From CAYIYO01 sp964367715 (lineage in GTDB: Bacteria > Chlamydiota > Chlamydiia > Chlamydiales > Criblamydiaceae), in assembly GCA_964367715.1 (NCBI GenBank), contig CAYIYO010000041.1, positions 1-16,031 on the forward strand: DNA of 16,031 nt, read 5' to 3'. Below, piece by piece: positions 1-6,774 of the stretch. How positions within the stretch are numbered: position 1 is the first letter of the stretch; every line of letters starts with the position of its first letter. The notes below the pieces were generated by a model. The model saw nothing but the letters and a program-made list of their open reading frames with translations, did no database searches and was not told where the DNA came from. The translations under genes and the position numbers were made by a program.

Positions 1-1734
1 TTTTTTCTTGGGGTTCGTTGAGTAGAGAACTGTATGTAAAACGCGTTCATAAAAGTTGGGAGACAAAAAACTCGTAATATGATCCTTTTTGTATTCCGTT
101 TTCATTGCTTTTTGAATCGCCTTGGTTATGATGGCGATGTTGGATATCTCATAATTTTGTAAAAGCGTGTTCATTAATTGATTTTGTGTTTCTTTTATCT
201 CATTTTGCAATAGCTGTGCGCGCTCAATGATAGTGTGTTGAATGATCTGATGATGCGATTCCGCTGCAAGATTTTCGGCTCGCATCTCATCGCCTGCGAT
301 TGCTTTTTTAGCCACATCTCGATAAAACCTTGCAATTCGATGCGAATAAATCCCACTTTCTTTAAGAATATATTCACAGACAATTTTATTTCCTTGTGAG
401 TACTCGGAAATCACACGCTCGAGCTGGAAAAAATCAAGCGAGGGAGATTGTATAGGAATTTTCGTGCACTTAAGGATCCCTTTCTTATTATATTTGATGT
501 TATTGGTAGTGAAATTTAGAGGCGTTCTTTTGTGTTCCAAAAACCATTGGATCTGATTGACCAATCGCTGAGAGTTTCTTTTGTCTTTTGAAGAGATTGA
601 TTTCAAAGATGTCCACTGCTGATCCATCAATCCATAAGGAAGATACTCGACGACTGCACTTATCCCGTCGACATCGACGTCAAACCATTCAGGCGAATGG
701 CATCCCCATCCATATTTTTTTGTTACTTCTGCCTGGATCCCAATAATCATTCGATTGTTTCCAATCAATAGCACGCGGTCTTCGTCTCCTTGTATGCGAT
801 ACACATGGCGTTTATCGACAACTTTTTCTTCTCCGATCCTTTCGCCTAATAGATATTCTTTGGCGTTGCACGTTACTTTCGCTCCTGGTCGAAGAGATGC
901 ACGCCATGCAGCATGTTTCGCATCCGCTAACTGAAAAAGGGCGCATTTTTTTTGGATGAGAGGAATGGCGACGGCATAAAGGGTGGGTATCTTTGTATTA
1001 AAAGTGTGGGCGCGTATGTGGTCGATCAATAAAACTAATGCCTGATGCAGTTTTTTTAGTGGAAGATCTTCTGCTTTTTTATTTAGTAGCGCAATGAACG
1101 TTAGGAGTTGTGTTTCTTCTTTTTCTGCTAGCGCTTCGCCGACACTAAGTTTCCGTAGGATTAAATAGGGTAGTGGAGATTCAAGAATCTGCTCCAGATC
1201 GAGTAATGCTTGATATTTTCCTGTGGTTTTAGTGGCAGAGCGATGAGAAAAAGGAAATTTTTTTCCTTTCTCTAAATCTTGTGGGAATACGCTGTTAAAT
1301 AAAGCAGTTAATTTTTCGTTATTTTTTTTGTCGACGAGTTTGATAAATGGTAATGTGCTTTGATTCCATTGGTGGATTTTGTACCGCGCAAGTAGGTAAT
1401 CACCTTGATTATGTTCGCCTCCTGTTAACTGAGAAGTTAAAGACGCTTCATAAGAGGCAAATACCTCTTTGATCGCGGCTTTTTCTTTCGCGAAAACTTT
1501 CGCAGTTTTATGTAGTGCCTGATGCAGTTTTGTAGTTTCTAGATCACCACCGAAACAAGAGGTCCAGCTAGAAAAGAAAAATTTCCAAAATCGTCCCCAC
1601 CCCGCTCCGGAATAATAGACGCGGGATCCAAAAACATTAGGGACAAGCGAAGCACTATCTGTTTCCTCTGCGTGGACGGCAATGTAGATTTCTTGAAAGT
1701 TGTCGGAAAGCAGTGAAAGATTAGGGGAAGTCAT
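1..1734 (-). CDS. Large protein of unknown function, partial (N-terminal 578 residues), possible pseudokinase domain
   Basis: An uninterrupted reading frame runs from ATG at 1734 to the left edge: 578 codons without a stop, so the 3' end lies outside the window. A TGA sits two codons upstream of the ATG, which fixes this as the first possible start. No strong ribosome binding site is visible. The protein is soluble-looking with no signal peptide. The N-terminal 290 residues are Lys- and Leu-rich and mainly helical. Residues 295-318 (LLGERIGEE...) and 321-333 look like the first strands of a kinase N-lobe, E363-YLPYG-368 like a hinge, and P405 to K425 like a catalytic loop plus DFG strand. In that alignment the VAIK Lys, the HRD Asp (N407) and the DFG Asp (K425) are all missing. 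The last 110 residues are helical and charged. I do not recognise the family. The kinase resemblance is inference from pattern only; the frame itself is certain. Confidence 0.88.
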   Translation of the reverse strand, partial: MTSPNLSLLSDNFQEIYIAVHAEETDSASLVPNVFGSRVYYSGAGWGRFWKFFFSSWTSCFGGDLETTKLHQALHKTAKVFAKEKAAIKEVFASYEASLTSQLTGGEHNQGDYLLARYKIHQWNQSTLPFIKLVDKKNNEKLTALFNSVFPQDLEKGKKFPFSHRSATKTTGKYQALLDLEQILESPLPYLILRKLSVGEALAEKEETQLLTFIALLNKKAEDLPLKKLHQALVLLIDHIRAHTFNTKIPTLYAVAIPLIQKKCALFQLADAKHAAWRASLRPGAKVTCNAKEYLLGERIGEEKVVDKRHVYRIQGDEDRVLLIGNNRMIIGIQAEVTKKYGWGCHSPEWFDVDVDGISAVVEYLPYGLMDQQWTSLKSISSKDKRNSQRLVNQIQWFLEHKRTPLNFTTNNIKYNKKGILKCTKIPIQSPSLDFFQLERVISEYSQGNKIVCEYILKESGIYSHRIARFYRDVAKKAIAGDEMRAENLAAESHHQIIQHTIIERAQLLQNEIKETQNQLMNTLLQNYEISNIAIITKAIQKAMKTEYKKDHITSFLSPNFYERVLHTVLYSTNPKKK

Positions 1735-1882
1735 TTTTCAGCCAGTCGATTTATTCCGGTATATTTGATTGAATTCGGTAAATAATCAACTGCAATTTTT
1801 TTTTTAATGGTTTTTCCTCATATAATATTTTAATTGTTGATACATTAGATGATTATACACCAATCAATAGTAAAGGTAAATT
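1735..1882. promoter_or_regulatory. Divergent AT-rich intergenic region between the unknown gene and pssA
   Basis: This 148-base spacer must hold the promoters of both divergent genes. It contains a T10 tract (about 1796-1805) and a TATAAT at 1821-1826 with no good -35 partner. A second possible -10 is TATACA at 1854-1859, with TTGTTG 14 bases upstream, which is a short spacer. AAGG at about 1873-1876 is the likely ribosome binding site for the TTG start of pssA. No convincing operator was found. Confidence 0.4.
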
Positions 1883-2722
1883 TTGAAAAAGATCCATCTT
1901 CTCCCTAATATCATCACAGCATTTAGCTTAACCTGTGGATTATTTGTCATTTTCAAGATGAATATGTTGCCCCCGGGAGATGTCGACGTCAATATCCTTT
2001 TGGCGGCCGCAGGCATTATTATTCTGGCGGCTTTCGCTGATTTACTTGATGGGGCGATTGCCCGGGCGATGAAGGCGGAAAGTCAGTTTGGGGGATTATT
2101 TGATAGCATGGCGGACGCCATTTCGTTTGGAGTGGCTCCTTCGGTGATCGTGTTGAAGTCTTTGTCGATCTCTCCAGGAACGGAAGCATCTTTTTTGATG
2201 ATGATGGCCGCGATGATTTATTCGGTTTGCGGGGTGTTGCGATTGATTCGTTTTACTGTAAAGAATCAAGAAAGTAAGACAGCAGAGGATCTTTTAGCTC
2301 CGGTTAAAACGAATTTTACCGGTTTACCTAGTCCTGCCGCTGCGGGAGCTGTGGTGTCGATGACTCTGTTTTTGTTTTCGTCGGAACTTCATTCTATTTT
2401 CGTTGTGACGGAAACGCAGCGCATGTGGACCATGTTCTTTACGCTGCTACTGATCGGATATTTCATGATTAGCCAATGGCGATTTCCCAGCCTTAAAGCG
2501 TTGCGGATTCGCGTTGCGTCGTTTAAAGTGGTCTTTTTAACAGTTTTGGCAGCTGTCGTCATCTTTTTTGGAATATTGCACCACTTCCCTGTCGTCTTTT
2601 TTGTGATCTCTTGGTCGTATTTGGTGGTTTCTTTTGTGTTGTCATTGATACGGATCACAACAGGGAAAAAGTCAAAGACGTTGGAAGATTTCGAGCCTAC
2701 CCCTGAAGAGGAAGAGGAATAA
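1883..2722 (+). CDS. pssA: CDP-diacylglycerol-serine O-phosphatidyltransferase (phosphatidylserine synthase)
   Basis: The 279-aa membrane protein carries the complete CDP-alcohol phosphotransferase signature DGx2ARx8Gx3Dx3D: D56, G57, A60, R61, G70, D74 and D78. These residues bind divalent metal and the CDP-diacylglycerol head group. The LPNIITAFSLTCG opening and several hydrophobic segments (about 12-26, 37-52, 82-110, 145-165, 184-200, 210-255) fit the PssA type that makes phosphatidylserine, the precursor of phosphatidylethanolamine, in the inner membrane. The start is TTG at 1883: AAGG lies 6 bases upstream, and the next ATG would remove the first membrane helix. The C-terminus is a soluble acidic tail ending in a run of Glu. 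The stop is one base from the stop of the convergent lexA. A related CDP-alcohol transferase such as phosphatidylglycerophosphate synthase is less likely, because its N-terminus and length differ. Confidence 0.9.
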   Translation: MKKIHLLPNIITAFSLTCGLFVIFKMNMLPPGDVDVNILLAAAGIIILAAFADLLDGAIARAMKAESQFGGLFDSMADAISFGVAPSVIVLKSLSISPGTEASFLMMMAAMIYSVCGVLRLIRFTVKNQESKTAEDLLAPVKTNFTGLPSPAAAGAVVSMTLFLFSSELHSIFVVTETQRMWTMFFTLLLIGYFMISQWRFPSLKALRIRVASFKVVFLTVLAAVVIFFGILHHFPVVFFVISWSYLVVSFVLSLIRITTGKKSKTLEDFEPTPEEEEE

Positions 2723-2723
2723 T

Positions 2724-3338
2724 TTAAAATTCTCGTATAAGGGCAATGAGATGTCCTTGGACCGTCACGTCTTTTTCTCTGACGATCATAGGACGGTGGT
2801 GAGGCGTTTTGCTTTCAAGACGGACATAGCTGTCTTCATGGTAGTAGCGTTTAACAAGAGTGTTGTGCGCATTGATGAGGGCGATGACGGTGTCTCCATT
2901 GTGAATTTCTTTCGACGTTTCTACAATCAAAATATCGCCGTCGGCGATCAACTCTTCATTGAATCCATCTCCTTTCGCTTGTAGTGCATAGGTCTGCTCT
3001 TCGTGAAGGATCAGTGCGCTCGACAAGGCGATTGTTTTTGGCTGCAGCAGCATTTCGATGGGATATCCCGCTTTGATGTGGCCGATGAGGGGGATGGAAA
3101 TATCGGAACTGTTTTTGTCTTTTAGTGCCTGCGCTAAGGTAAAAGAACGGCTGCATTGCTTTTCTGCGGTGAGCATTCCTTTGCGTTTTAGTCGTTGGAT
3201 ATAGCTATAGACTGTGCCTAAAGAGGAAAATCCAAATTGTTCTTGAATGTCGCGGTAGGAAGGAGAGAAGTTGTTTTTTTTTATGTACTCTTCGATGAAC
3301 GCATAAATGTCATATTGTTTTTTTGTTGTTCCGTTCAT
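2724..3338 (-). CDS. lexA: LexA-like repressor lacking the catalytic serine
   Basis: This 204-aa protein has the LexA architecture: an N-terminal winged helix-turn-helix (about 8-60; SPSYRDIQEQFGFSS then a GTVYSYIQRLKRKG recognition region) and a C-terminal S24 peptidase-type domain. LexA represses DNA-repair genes and self-cleaves at an Ala-Gly bond when RecA filaments form. The cleavage bond is present (A90-G91, in IKAGYP) and so is the general-base Lys (K163, in TLVKRYY). The nucleophile position reads KGDGF instead of GxSM, so Gly125 replaces the catalytic Ser. ATG at 3338 is chosen because it overlaps the stop of the upstream phosphatase gene as ATGA and gives the usual LexA length. The longer frame from 3389 would begin inside that gene. 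GGAAAA upstream may serve as ribosome binding site. Self-cleavage is predicted to be lost; DNA binding should be intact. Confidence 0.88.
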   Translation of the reverse strand: MNGTTKKQYDIYAFIEEYIKKNNFSPSYRDIQEQFGFSSLGTVYSYIQRLKRKGMLTAEKQCSRSFTLAQALKDKNSSDISIPLIGHIKAGYPIEMLLQPKTIALSSALILHEEQTYALQAKGDGFNEELIADGDILIVETSKEIHNGDTVIALINAHNTLVKRYYHEDSYVRLESKTPHHRPMIVREKDVTVQGHLIALIREF

Positions 3339-4015
3339 GCGCGTTGTTTTCCAAAAAGTAATTGATCGAGCCACCACGCCGTCAGCCACATCACCAATGC
3401 GGTGGCGAGGATGTCAGACAAAAAATGTCCGCCCTGGGCCATGCGTGCGAGGCTGAGGCTGATGCCAAACGCGAAAGCAATTCCAAAAAAAAAGAAGCTC
3501 CATCCCTCCTTTCCTAGGCGACGCGCTGCCAATGCCGGAGCAAAGAAAAAAAATCCAAGCGTGCAGTGTCCACAAGGAAAAGATTTGGAAGGTTGTGGTT
3601 GGGAGAAAAAGTTAGGGGACCAAAAAGGGCGGTAGTGTTGCGTGCCTCCGAATTCGATCACTTGTTTGGGTCGCGGACGTCCCCAGTGGTCTTTTAATAA
3701 AAGATGGGTGATCAGTCCGGCACCGATTGCTAGTGTTAAAAGAATCAAAAGCAGCGGCTTTTTTAAATACGCCATCTTGGAAAAAAAGAAGGAGAGTGAA
3801 AGAAGAAGCATCGATGCAACAACGAAAATTAACACCGGTAGGAAACTAAAGTCGTATAGAGATTGAAAAAAAAAGTTGGTGTAGAAGTGGCCGCCTTCAT
3901 AAAAATAACGCTCGATCGCCACGTCAAGTGTCGGCGTAAAAGGCGCAATCAGAACAAATAATAGTAGTGGTCCCAGCCACGCCATATGCGAACGTAAAAT
4001 AAAAAATGATCCCAT
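3335..4015 (-). CDS. PAP2-family integral membrane phosphatase
   Basis: The 226-aa protein has about six hydrophobic segments and the three phosphatase motifs of the PAP2 (type 2 phosphatidic acid phosphatase) superfamily: KDHWGRPRP (K108 to P116), SFPCGH (147-150 for PCGH, where PSGH is usual) and ARMAQGGHFLSD (R191, H197, D201). Members remove phosphate from lipid phosphates such as undecaprenyl pyrophosphate, phosphatidic acid, phosphatidylglycerophosphate or lipid A. The substrate cannot be read from sequence. ATG at 4015 is preferred; an alternative TTG at 4033 would add six residues and has AGG only 4 bases upstream. The gene overlaps lexA by four bases, so the two are probably translationally coupled, and it is divergent from rmuC. 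The Ser-to-Cys change in motif 2 should be tolerable, since the essential residue there is the His. Confidence 0.85.
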   Translation of the reverse strand: MGSFFILRSHMAWLGPLLLFVLIAPFTPTLDVAIERYFYEGGHFYTNFFFQSLYDFSFLPVLIFVVASMLLLSLSFFFSKMAYLKKPLLLILLTLAIGAGLITHLLLKDHWGRPRPKQVIEFGGTQHYRPFWSPNFFSQPQPSKSFPCGHCTLGFFFFAPALAARRLGKEGWSFFFFGIAFAFGISLSLARMAQGGHFLSDILATALVMWLTAWWLDQLLFGKQRA

Positions 4016-4022
4016 AATCGCA

Positions 4023-4051
4023 ACTATACACAAAAAACCTTTATTTGCTAA
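4023..4051 (-). promoter_or_regulatory. Candidate sigma70-type promoter for the PAP2-lexA pair
   Basis: On the minus strand, TTAGCA (4046-4051; 4 of 6 to consensus) and TATAGT (4023-4028; 5 of 6) are separated by 17 bases. Transcription would begin near 4016, essentially at the ATG at 4015, which implies a leaderless or nearly leaderless message. If it is real, the TTG at 4033 would lie upstream of the transcript and could not be the start. Confidence 0.35.
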
Positions 4052-4081
4052 GCTCTTGCCGATTACACTTTAGGATGCTTC

Positions 4082-5425
4082 ATGCACGTTTCTCCCCTTC
4101 TTCTTGTTTCTATCGGCAGCGCTTTTTTTGTTTTATTACTGGCTCTTTGTGGATTCTTATGCTTCCGATGGATGCGCAACGTCCAACAAGAAGCAGCTAA
4201 AAAAGAGGCAGAGGTGCTCGCACTAAGACAAGAAAATCACAGTTTACATGCGCGCCTTGTTCAATCGGATACACGCCTTATCGAAGAACGTAAAGCGGCG
4301 GACGAAAAGCTGGCTCTCCTTAATAATTCCCATCAAAAAATGTCGGATACATTTAAACTACTTTCCAACGATGTCCTAAAAAGTAACGCACAATCTTTTC
4401 TTGAATTAGCGACAGCGAAAATGGAGAAGATGCACGAAAGTGCGCGGGGCGAACTCAAGCTACGCCAACATGCCATCGATGACCTTGTTAAACCGATCAA
4501 AGAATCGCTGAATAAGGTCGATCTTAAAATGCAACAGATCGAAAAAGACCGCATTTTTGCTTTTACAAGCCTGAGTGAGCAGGTGAAATCTCTCGCACAT
4601 ACACAAAATCGTCTTCACCTCGAAACGGGGAATCTGGTCAAAGCATTGCGCACACCAAATGTTAGAGGGCGTTGGGGGGAGATGCAACTCCGCCGCGTGG
4701 TCGAAATGGCGGGGATGATCGAACACTGCGACTTTTTAGAGCAGGAATCGATCTCTGTCGACGACAAACGTCTGCGTCCTGACATGGTCATCAAACTTCC
4801 TAACAACAAACAGGTTGTTGTCGATTCAAAAACTCCTTTACAAGGTTACCTTGAAGCGCACGAGGCGACTGATGAAGATATTAGAATTGGTTGCTTAAAA
4901 GATCATGCTCGCCAGGTAAGACAGCATATTCAACAACTTTCTTCTAAAGCTTATTGGGATCAGTTTAAAGCGGCGCCAGAATTTGTCGTCTTGTTTCTCC
5001 CTGGAGAAACATTTTTTAGTGCCGCGCTGGAGCAGGATCCTTCACTTATCGAACTCGGCGTCGAGCAACGTGTGATCTTGGCCACACCGACCACATTGAT
5101 CGCCCTGCTGCGCGCGGTGGCCTACGGATGGAGCCAGGAATTGGTCGCCAAAAATGCGCAAGAAATTTGTTCTTTAGGAAAAACCCTTTACGAGAGAGTG
5201 GGGGTGTTAGCAAAGCATTTCGATGAAATTCGTCGCTGCGTCGATAATACGGTCCATGCCTACAATAAAGCGGTCGGATCTTTTGAAGGACGCGTCCTTG
5301 TGACCGCGCGTAAGTTTAAAGAGCTAGGAGCAGGGACTGATGATGATTTAGAGGCGATTGAAATCGTCGACCGCACGACCCGCCAGCTCGCCGTCTCCGA
5401 TTTGCTTGAAACTCTTAAGAAATAA
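4082..5425 (+). CDS. rmuC: DNA recombination protein RmuC
   Basis: The 447-aa protein has the RmuC layout: one N-terminal membrane anchor (about 5-28), a long coiled coil (about 32-180) and the RmuC domain (about 185-430). The domain opens with the family hallmark VRGRWGEMQLRRVVEMAGM (195-212) and contains LRPDMVIKLP (231-240) followed by VVVDSK (245-250). D234, D248 and K250 thus form a PD-(D/E)xK nuclease-like pattern. RmuC limits inversions at short inverted repeats in E. coli; its biochemical activity is poorly defined. ATG at 4082 follows AGGA (4072-4075) by 6 bases. The gene is divergent from the PAP2-lexA pair across a 66-base spacer, and its stop is followed almost at once by a strong hairpin. 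Length and motifs are normal and I see no damage. Confidence 0.93.
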   Translation: MHVSPLLLVSIGSAFFVLLLALCGFLCFRWMRNVQQEAAKKEAEVLALRQENHSLHARLVQSDTRLIEERKAADEKLALLNNSHQKMSDTFKLLSNDVLKSNAQSFLELATAKMEKMHESARGELKLRQHAIDDLVKPIKESLNKVDLKMQQIEKDRIFAFTSLSEQVKSLAHTQNRLHLETGNLVKALRTPNVRGRWGEMQLRRVVEMAGMIEHCDFLEQESISVDDKRLRPDMVIKLPNNKQVVVDSKTPLQGYLEAHEATDEDIRIGCLKDHARQVRQHIQQLSSKAYWDQFKAAPEFVVLFLPGETFFSAALEQDPSLIELGVEQRVILATPTTLIALLRAVAYGWSQELVAKNAQEICSLGKTLYERVGVLAKHFDEIRRCVDNTVHAYNKAVGSFEGRVLVTARKFKELGAGTDDDLEAIEIVDRTTRQLAVSDLLETLKK

Positions 5426-5427
5426 CG

Positions 5428-5486
5428 AATTTTGGACTACGGCGGCTTGATATGTATGCGTCAAGCCGCCGTAGTCCAAAATTTTT
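5428..5486 (+). terminator. Long perfect hairpin terminator after rmuC
   Basis: Two 23-base arms (5428-5450 and 5461-5483) are exact reverse complements around the 10-base loop TATGTATGCG. The GC-rich core is GGACTACGGCGGCTTGA and the 3' arm runs into TTTTT. It begins two bases after the rmuC stop. As a Rho-independent terminator it is unusually long. The A-T ends make it usable from either side, but no convergent gene exists here. Confidence 0.85.
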
Positions 5487-5555
5487 CCAATTTCCACTTT
5501 TTAATTATAATATTAATTATATATTTTACCTATTTCCTTTCCTGCTTGGTATAAA

Positions 5556-5584
5556 TTGACAGTTACTTACTTTTCTGGTATCAT
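5556..5584 (+). promoter_or_regulatory. Strong sigma70-type promoter of brnQ
   Basis: An exact TTGACA (5556-5561) and TATCAT (5579-5584; 5 of 6 to consensus) are 17 bases apart. Transcription should start near 5591, giving a leader of about 23 bases. AGGG at 5606-5609 lies 4 bases before the ATG at 5614. An AT-rich stretch with a TTAATTATAATATTAATTA symmetry lies upstream (about 5500-5523) and could act as an UP element. Confidence 0.75.
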
Positions 5585-5613
5585 CATTCTATTTATTTAA
5601 TTTTTAGGGTGTT

Positions 5614-6774
5614 ATGAAGAATTTTATTAAGTCACAAACCTTTGTTACCGGCTTGGCAATGTTTGCCATGTTCTTTGGGGCAGGCAATGTTATTTTTCCG
5701 TTAACGATCGGATACCTCGCGCAAGACAAAACACTATATGGAATTTTTGGATTGCTTCTTACGGCAGTGATCGTTCCGTTCACCGGACTGATTGCGATGA
5801 TGCTTTACGAAGGGGATTATAATAAATTTTTTGAAAAAATAGGGCGCCTTCCAGGATTTATCGTGGCCGCCCTTATCATGGCATTGATCGGACCTTTTGG
5901 TGCGACACCTCGCTGTATCGCTGCAGGCTACTCTACTCTTAAAGCAAATTATCCTGACCTTTCCATGAGTCTATTTAGCGCTGCTGCTTGCTTGATCATT
6001 TTCTTGTTCACTTATCGTAAGAATCGCATTTTAGATATGATTGGCTACGTGTTGACTCCGGCCCTCTTGGGATTTCTTGGATTCATGATTGTGAAAGGAA
6101 TGTTTATGACCCCTGGCAGCGAAGCCTCTTCGTTGACAGAATGGAACGTCTTCTTTTACGGGTTGAACGAAGGGTACAATACGATGGACCTCTTAGGTGC
6201 ATTTTTCTTTGCGCCAGTGATTTTGTCTGCGTTTAAATCGAAAGATCCAAGCGCAAAAGCGGATTGCCCAAAGACAATTTTGAGCTCTGCGTTAAAGGCG
6301 AGCTATATCGGTGCCTTCCTTTTAGCTGTTATCTACGTTGGTTTTTGCTTCATCGCCTCCTTCCACACACATGGACTAGAGGTTGCAAGTGATCAGCTTA
6401 TTGGTGCGTTAGCATTGCGTATCGTTGGACCTTCCGCAGGATTGGTCACAGCAGTGATCGTTGCTCTAGCATGTTTGACGACAGCGATTGCATTGACAAC
6501 GGTATTTGCGGAGTTTCTACAAAATGTCATTTGCAGAAATAGAATTTCCTATCATGTTGCGTTAGTCGTTTCTCTTGTGGTGACCTATTTCTTTGCGACA
6601 TTGGAATTTTCTGGTATTACTGCAATGCTAGGACCCATCCTTCAGGTTGGCTATCCTGCGCTGATGGTATTGACAGTCCTAAATATCCTTGATCGCTTAG
6701 GATATGCGACACGCGTCAAAGAGCTTGTCTTCATGACATTTGCTGTTTCTATCTTCAGCTACGTATGGTGGTAG
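5614..6774 (+). CDS. brnQ: Branched-chain amino acid transport carrier (LIVCS family)
   Basis: The 386-aa protein is hydrophobic throughout, with roughly 11-12 membrane segments. It opens with the BrnQ hallmark TGLAMFAMFFGAGNVIFPL (12-30). BrnQ carriers import leucine, isoleucine and valine with Na+ or H+ across the inner membrane. This fits an organism that takes these amino acids from a host, which is an inference. It is somewhat shorter than the roughly 430-440 residues of enterobacterial BrnQ; the shortening seems spread over loops and the C-terminus, with no frameshift visible. It has a strong promoter of its own and a good start (AGGG, then ATG). Its TAG stop is immediately followed by the reverse-strand stop of comM, so the two convergent genes have no spacer and no room for a separate terminator. 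Confidence 0.92.
   Translation: MKNFIKSQTFVTGLAMFAMFFGAGNVIFPLTIGYLAQDKTLYGIFGLLLTAVIVPFTGLIAMMLYEGDYNKFFEKIGRLPGFIVAALIMALIGPFGATPRCIAAGYSTLKANYPDLSMSLFSAAACLIIFLFTYRKNRILDMIGYVLTPALLGFLGFMIVKGMFMTPGSEASSLTEWNVFFYGLNEGYNTMDLLGAFFFAPVILSAFKSKDPSAKADCPKTILSSALKASYIGAFLLAVIYVGFCFIASFHTHGLEVASDQLIGALALRIVGPSAGLVTAVIVALACLTTAIALTTVFAEFLQNVICRNRISYHVALVVSLVVTYFFATLEFSGITAMLGPILQVGYPALMVLTVLNILDRLGYATRVKELVFMTFAVSIFSYVWW

Noticed and set aside
4016..4081. Search for a LexA operator between the PAP2 gene and rmuC
   Set aside because: No convincing dyad matching a known SOS box type was found, and the operator of this lineage is unknown to me.
5500..5523. TTAATTATAATATTAATTATA symmetry upstream of brnQ
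   Set aside because: Low-complexity AT sequence easily forms such symmetry; treated only as a possible UP element.
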